DNA of 42,799 nt. Source: Actinomycetes bacterium. GTDB taxonomy: Bacteria; Actinomycetota; Acidimicrobiia; Acidimicrobiales; Acidimicrobiaceae. The stretch covers positions 1 to 42,799 of the forward strand of contig JAKCBW010000006.1 of assembly GCA_021842145.1 (NCBI GenBank). Reading direction: 5' to 3'. This document shows, in pieces, positions 41,635 through 42,799 of the stretch (the first letter of the stretch is position 1; each line of letters begins with the position of its first letter). A model generated the notes under the pieces. That model was not told where the DNA came from, did not search any database, and was given only the letters and a program-made list of their open reading frames with translations. Position numbers and translations under genes: made by a program.

Positions 41635-41675
41635 GACTAGGTCAGATCCTAGGGCCAGTGAACTCCCTAACGTCC

Positions 41676-42470
41676 TTAAGCATCCATCCTTCTCGTCTTG
41701 AGGGCTCCGATTCCAACGGCGGCGACCGTCCACACGACAAGGACGACGATGGCGACAAATGCACTCTCTCCTGGGACAAAGCGCAATGGACCATGTGACT
41801 TAGGCGAGAGTCTTCCGATGGCTGAAAGAGGGAGAATCTCTCGGGTAACCCCAAACCAAGTTATCAGCAAAAGTAGCTGCTGGACGATGAATTCCCAGGC
41901 CATCAAGACCGCTATCGTCACCGATTTAGATACAGTGAAGGAGGCAAGCCCGAGGGCCAAAAGTAGCTCAAAGGTCGTCGACAGCAGGGCTATCGCACCG
42001 TAGTGTGCGAGTGTTCCCAAGCTCGGCGCAGCATTAACCCCCGTGCCTGCGAGGGAAGTGCTCACCAGTGCCATCGTGACAAATGCGGCCAAAAACATCG
42101 GCCAAAACATCCCAAGGGCACCGGAAATCCGGGCAAAAAAGAGGCCCACCCTCGACCTACCAGTTGCGACCAGATCCCTAAATACTCCGTTTGAATCTCC
42201 GGCACCGGCGTTAGCACCGACAAGGATTGCCGCTGTACCTCCGATGAGGGTTTCTATGTTTATCGCCCGAGATAGATTGAGTGCACCCCCGGCCACCCCG
42301 TGTGTTGCCGGCGAAATGAGGTGCATTATCTCGAGCACCGCATAATAAACGACGACAGATCCGAAGCTCAAAAGCAGGCTCGTCCAGAAGAGTCCACGCC
42401 TCTTGGTGAGCTTGGTAAACTCGGACTTGCTCATCGACCGAACCAGCCATCCGTAATCGATCGTGGTCAT
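41676..42470 (-). CDS. ABC-2 type transporter permease
   Basis: 264 residues with about six hydrophobic segments. The start, MTTIDYGWLVRSMSKSEFTKLTKRRGLFWTSLLLSFGSVVVYYAVL, with a cytosolic amphipathic lead and first helix, is typical of ABC-2 exporters. DSNGVFRDLVATGRSRVGLFFARISGALG is the loop and helix that usually contact the ATPase. It ends VVWTVAAVGIGALKTRRMDA, the common ABC-2 tail. The ATG overlaps the ATPase stop by four bases (ATGA). Together they should export a hydrophobic compound or peptide. The substrate is unknown. Confidence 0.87.
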   Translation of the reverse strand: MTTIDYGWLVRSMSKSEFTKLTKRRGLFWTSLLLSFGSVVVYYAVLEIMHLISPATHGVAGGALNLSRAINIETLIGGTAAILVGANAGAGDSNGVFRDLVATGRSRVGLFFARISGALGMFWPMFLAAFVTMALVSTSLAGTGVNAAPSLGTLAHYGAIALLSTTFELLLALGLASFTVSKSVTIAVLMAWEFIVQQLLLLITWFGVTREILPLSAIGRLSPKSHGPLRFVPGESAFVAIVVLVVWTVAAVGIGALKTRRMDA

Positions 42471-42799
42471 AGCTGTACTCCACTCTTGTTTGTGATGGCC
42501 AAAAATTCGTCTTCTAGGTTGGTCGTCTCGTTGAGAATCGACTCAACCGCAATACCTGCGTCAACGAGGACCTTCGTGACCTGCGAAGTCAGTACGCCTT
42601 TGGCCAGTTGAACCCTCACTTGGGTCTCTGAGACCCTAGTAACGCCGATAGCCAAGCTCGTTCTTGCGACCGTCGACTGAGCGAGGTCGCTCGAATTTAC
42701 TTCAAAAAGTGCCGTACCCGTTGATATGCCGGTCAGCTCGGATAGGTCTCCCTGCTTTACAACTTGTCCACTGTCTACAATTGCCACTGCATCGCAAGT
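42467..42799 (-). CDS. ABC transporter ATP-binding protein, C-terminal part (N-terminus beyond the right edge)
   Basis: Only the last 110 residues lie in the window; the frame is open to the edge. It begins CDAVAIVDSGQVVKQGDLSELTG, the standard sequence after the switch histidine of an ABC exporter ATPase. It then has a C-terminal extension of about 85 residues (FEVNSSDLAQSTVARTSL...LVDAGIAVESILNETTNLEDEFLAIT), as found in ABC-2 drug-export ATPases. The nucleotide-binding motifs are outside the window. It is the partner of the overlapping permease gene. Confidence 0.88.
   Translation of the reverse strand, partial: TCDAVAIVDSGQVVKQGDLSELTGISTGTALFEVNSSDLAQSTVARTSLAIGVTRVSETQVRVQLAKGVLTSQVTKVLVDAGIAVESILNETTNLEDEFLAITNKSGVQL

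Overview
The window reads as a stretch of bacterial chromosome, most likely from an actinobacterium. Support for this: an LLM-class and a PPOX-class protein of the families that use coenzyme F420, an MmpL-type RND exporter, an ABC-2 transporter with a DesK/NarL-type two-component system, frequent GTG and TTG starts, and moderate GC. An acidophilic or sulfur/iron-metabolising member of the Acidimicrobiia would fit the mix, but this is a guess and nothing here fixes the taxonomy. No phage, integrase, transposase, rRNA, tRNA or CRISPR array was recognised.

Layout. 1-4854 (minus strand) is a branched-chain-amino-acid-type (LIV/HAAT) ABC uptake operon: two permeases, two ATPases and, last, a substrate-binding lipoprotein that runs off the left edge. 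Diverging from it is a CitA/DcuS-type sensor kinase with its CitB/DcuR-type response regulator (5109-7663). The 250 bp between them are full of short palindromes and tandem repeats. 7723-9339 holds a divergent pair of flavin/F420-type oxidoreductases, followed by an MFS carrier (9657-10859). 10954-17594 is a translationally coupled AddB-like/AddA-like helicase-nuclease pair for double-strand-break processing. 18099-23425 carries two more MFS carriers, a type-B carboxylesterase and a GNAT acetyltransferase.

24422-29975 is the most distinctive metabolic block. A LysR regulator diverges from a three-gene complex iron-sulfur molybdoenzyme operon: a single-chain four-cluster ferredoxin/NrfD membrane-anchor fusion, a 981-residue molybdopterin catalytic subunit with no twin-arginine signal, and a TorD-type chaperone. 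The parts imply a membrane quinone-linked redox enzyme with its active site on the cytoplasmic face. Its substrate cannot be read from the sequence.

30204-37028 holds a family 2 glycosyltransferase with a helical repeat tail, a membrane GGDEF-EAL protein, and a TetR regulator divergent from an MmpL exporter, with a perfect palindromic operator between the last two. 37277-39319 encodes a cysteine-rich lipoprotein with Asp-box (BNR) repeats. Its last codons lie inside an array of 14-bp tandem repeats. The right end (39770-42799, minus strand) is an overlapping operon of an ABC-2 type exporter (ATPase cut by the window edge, permease) and a DesK/NarL-type kinase-regulator pair, as often seen for envelope-stress or drug-efflux modules.

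All functional calls rest on motif reading of the translated sequence. No database search was run, and starts were chosen from visible ribosome binding sites.
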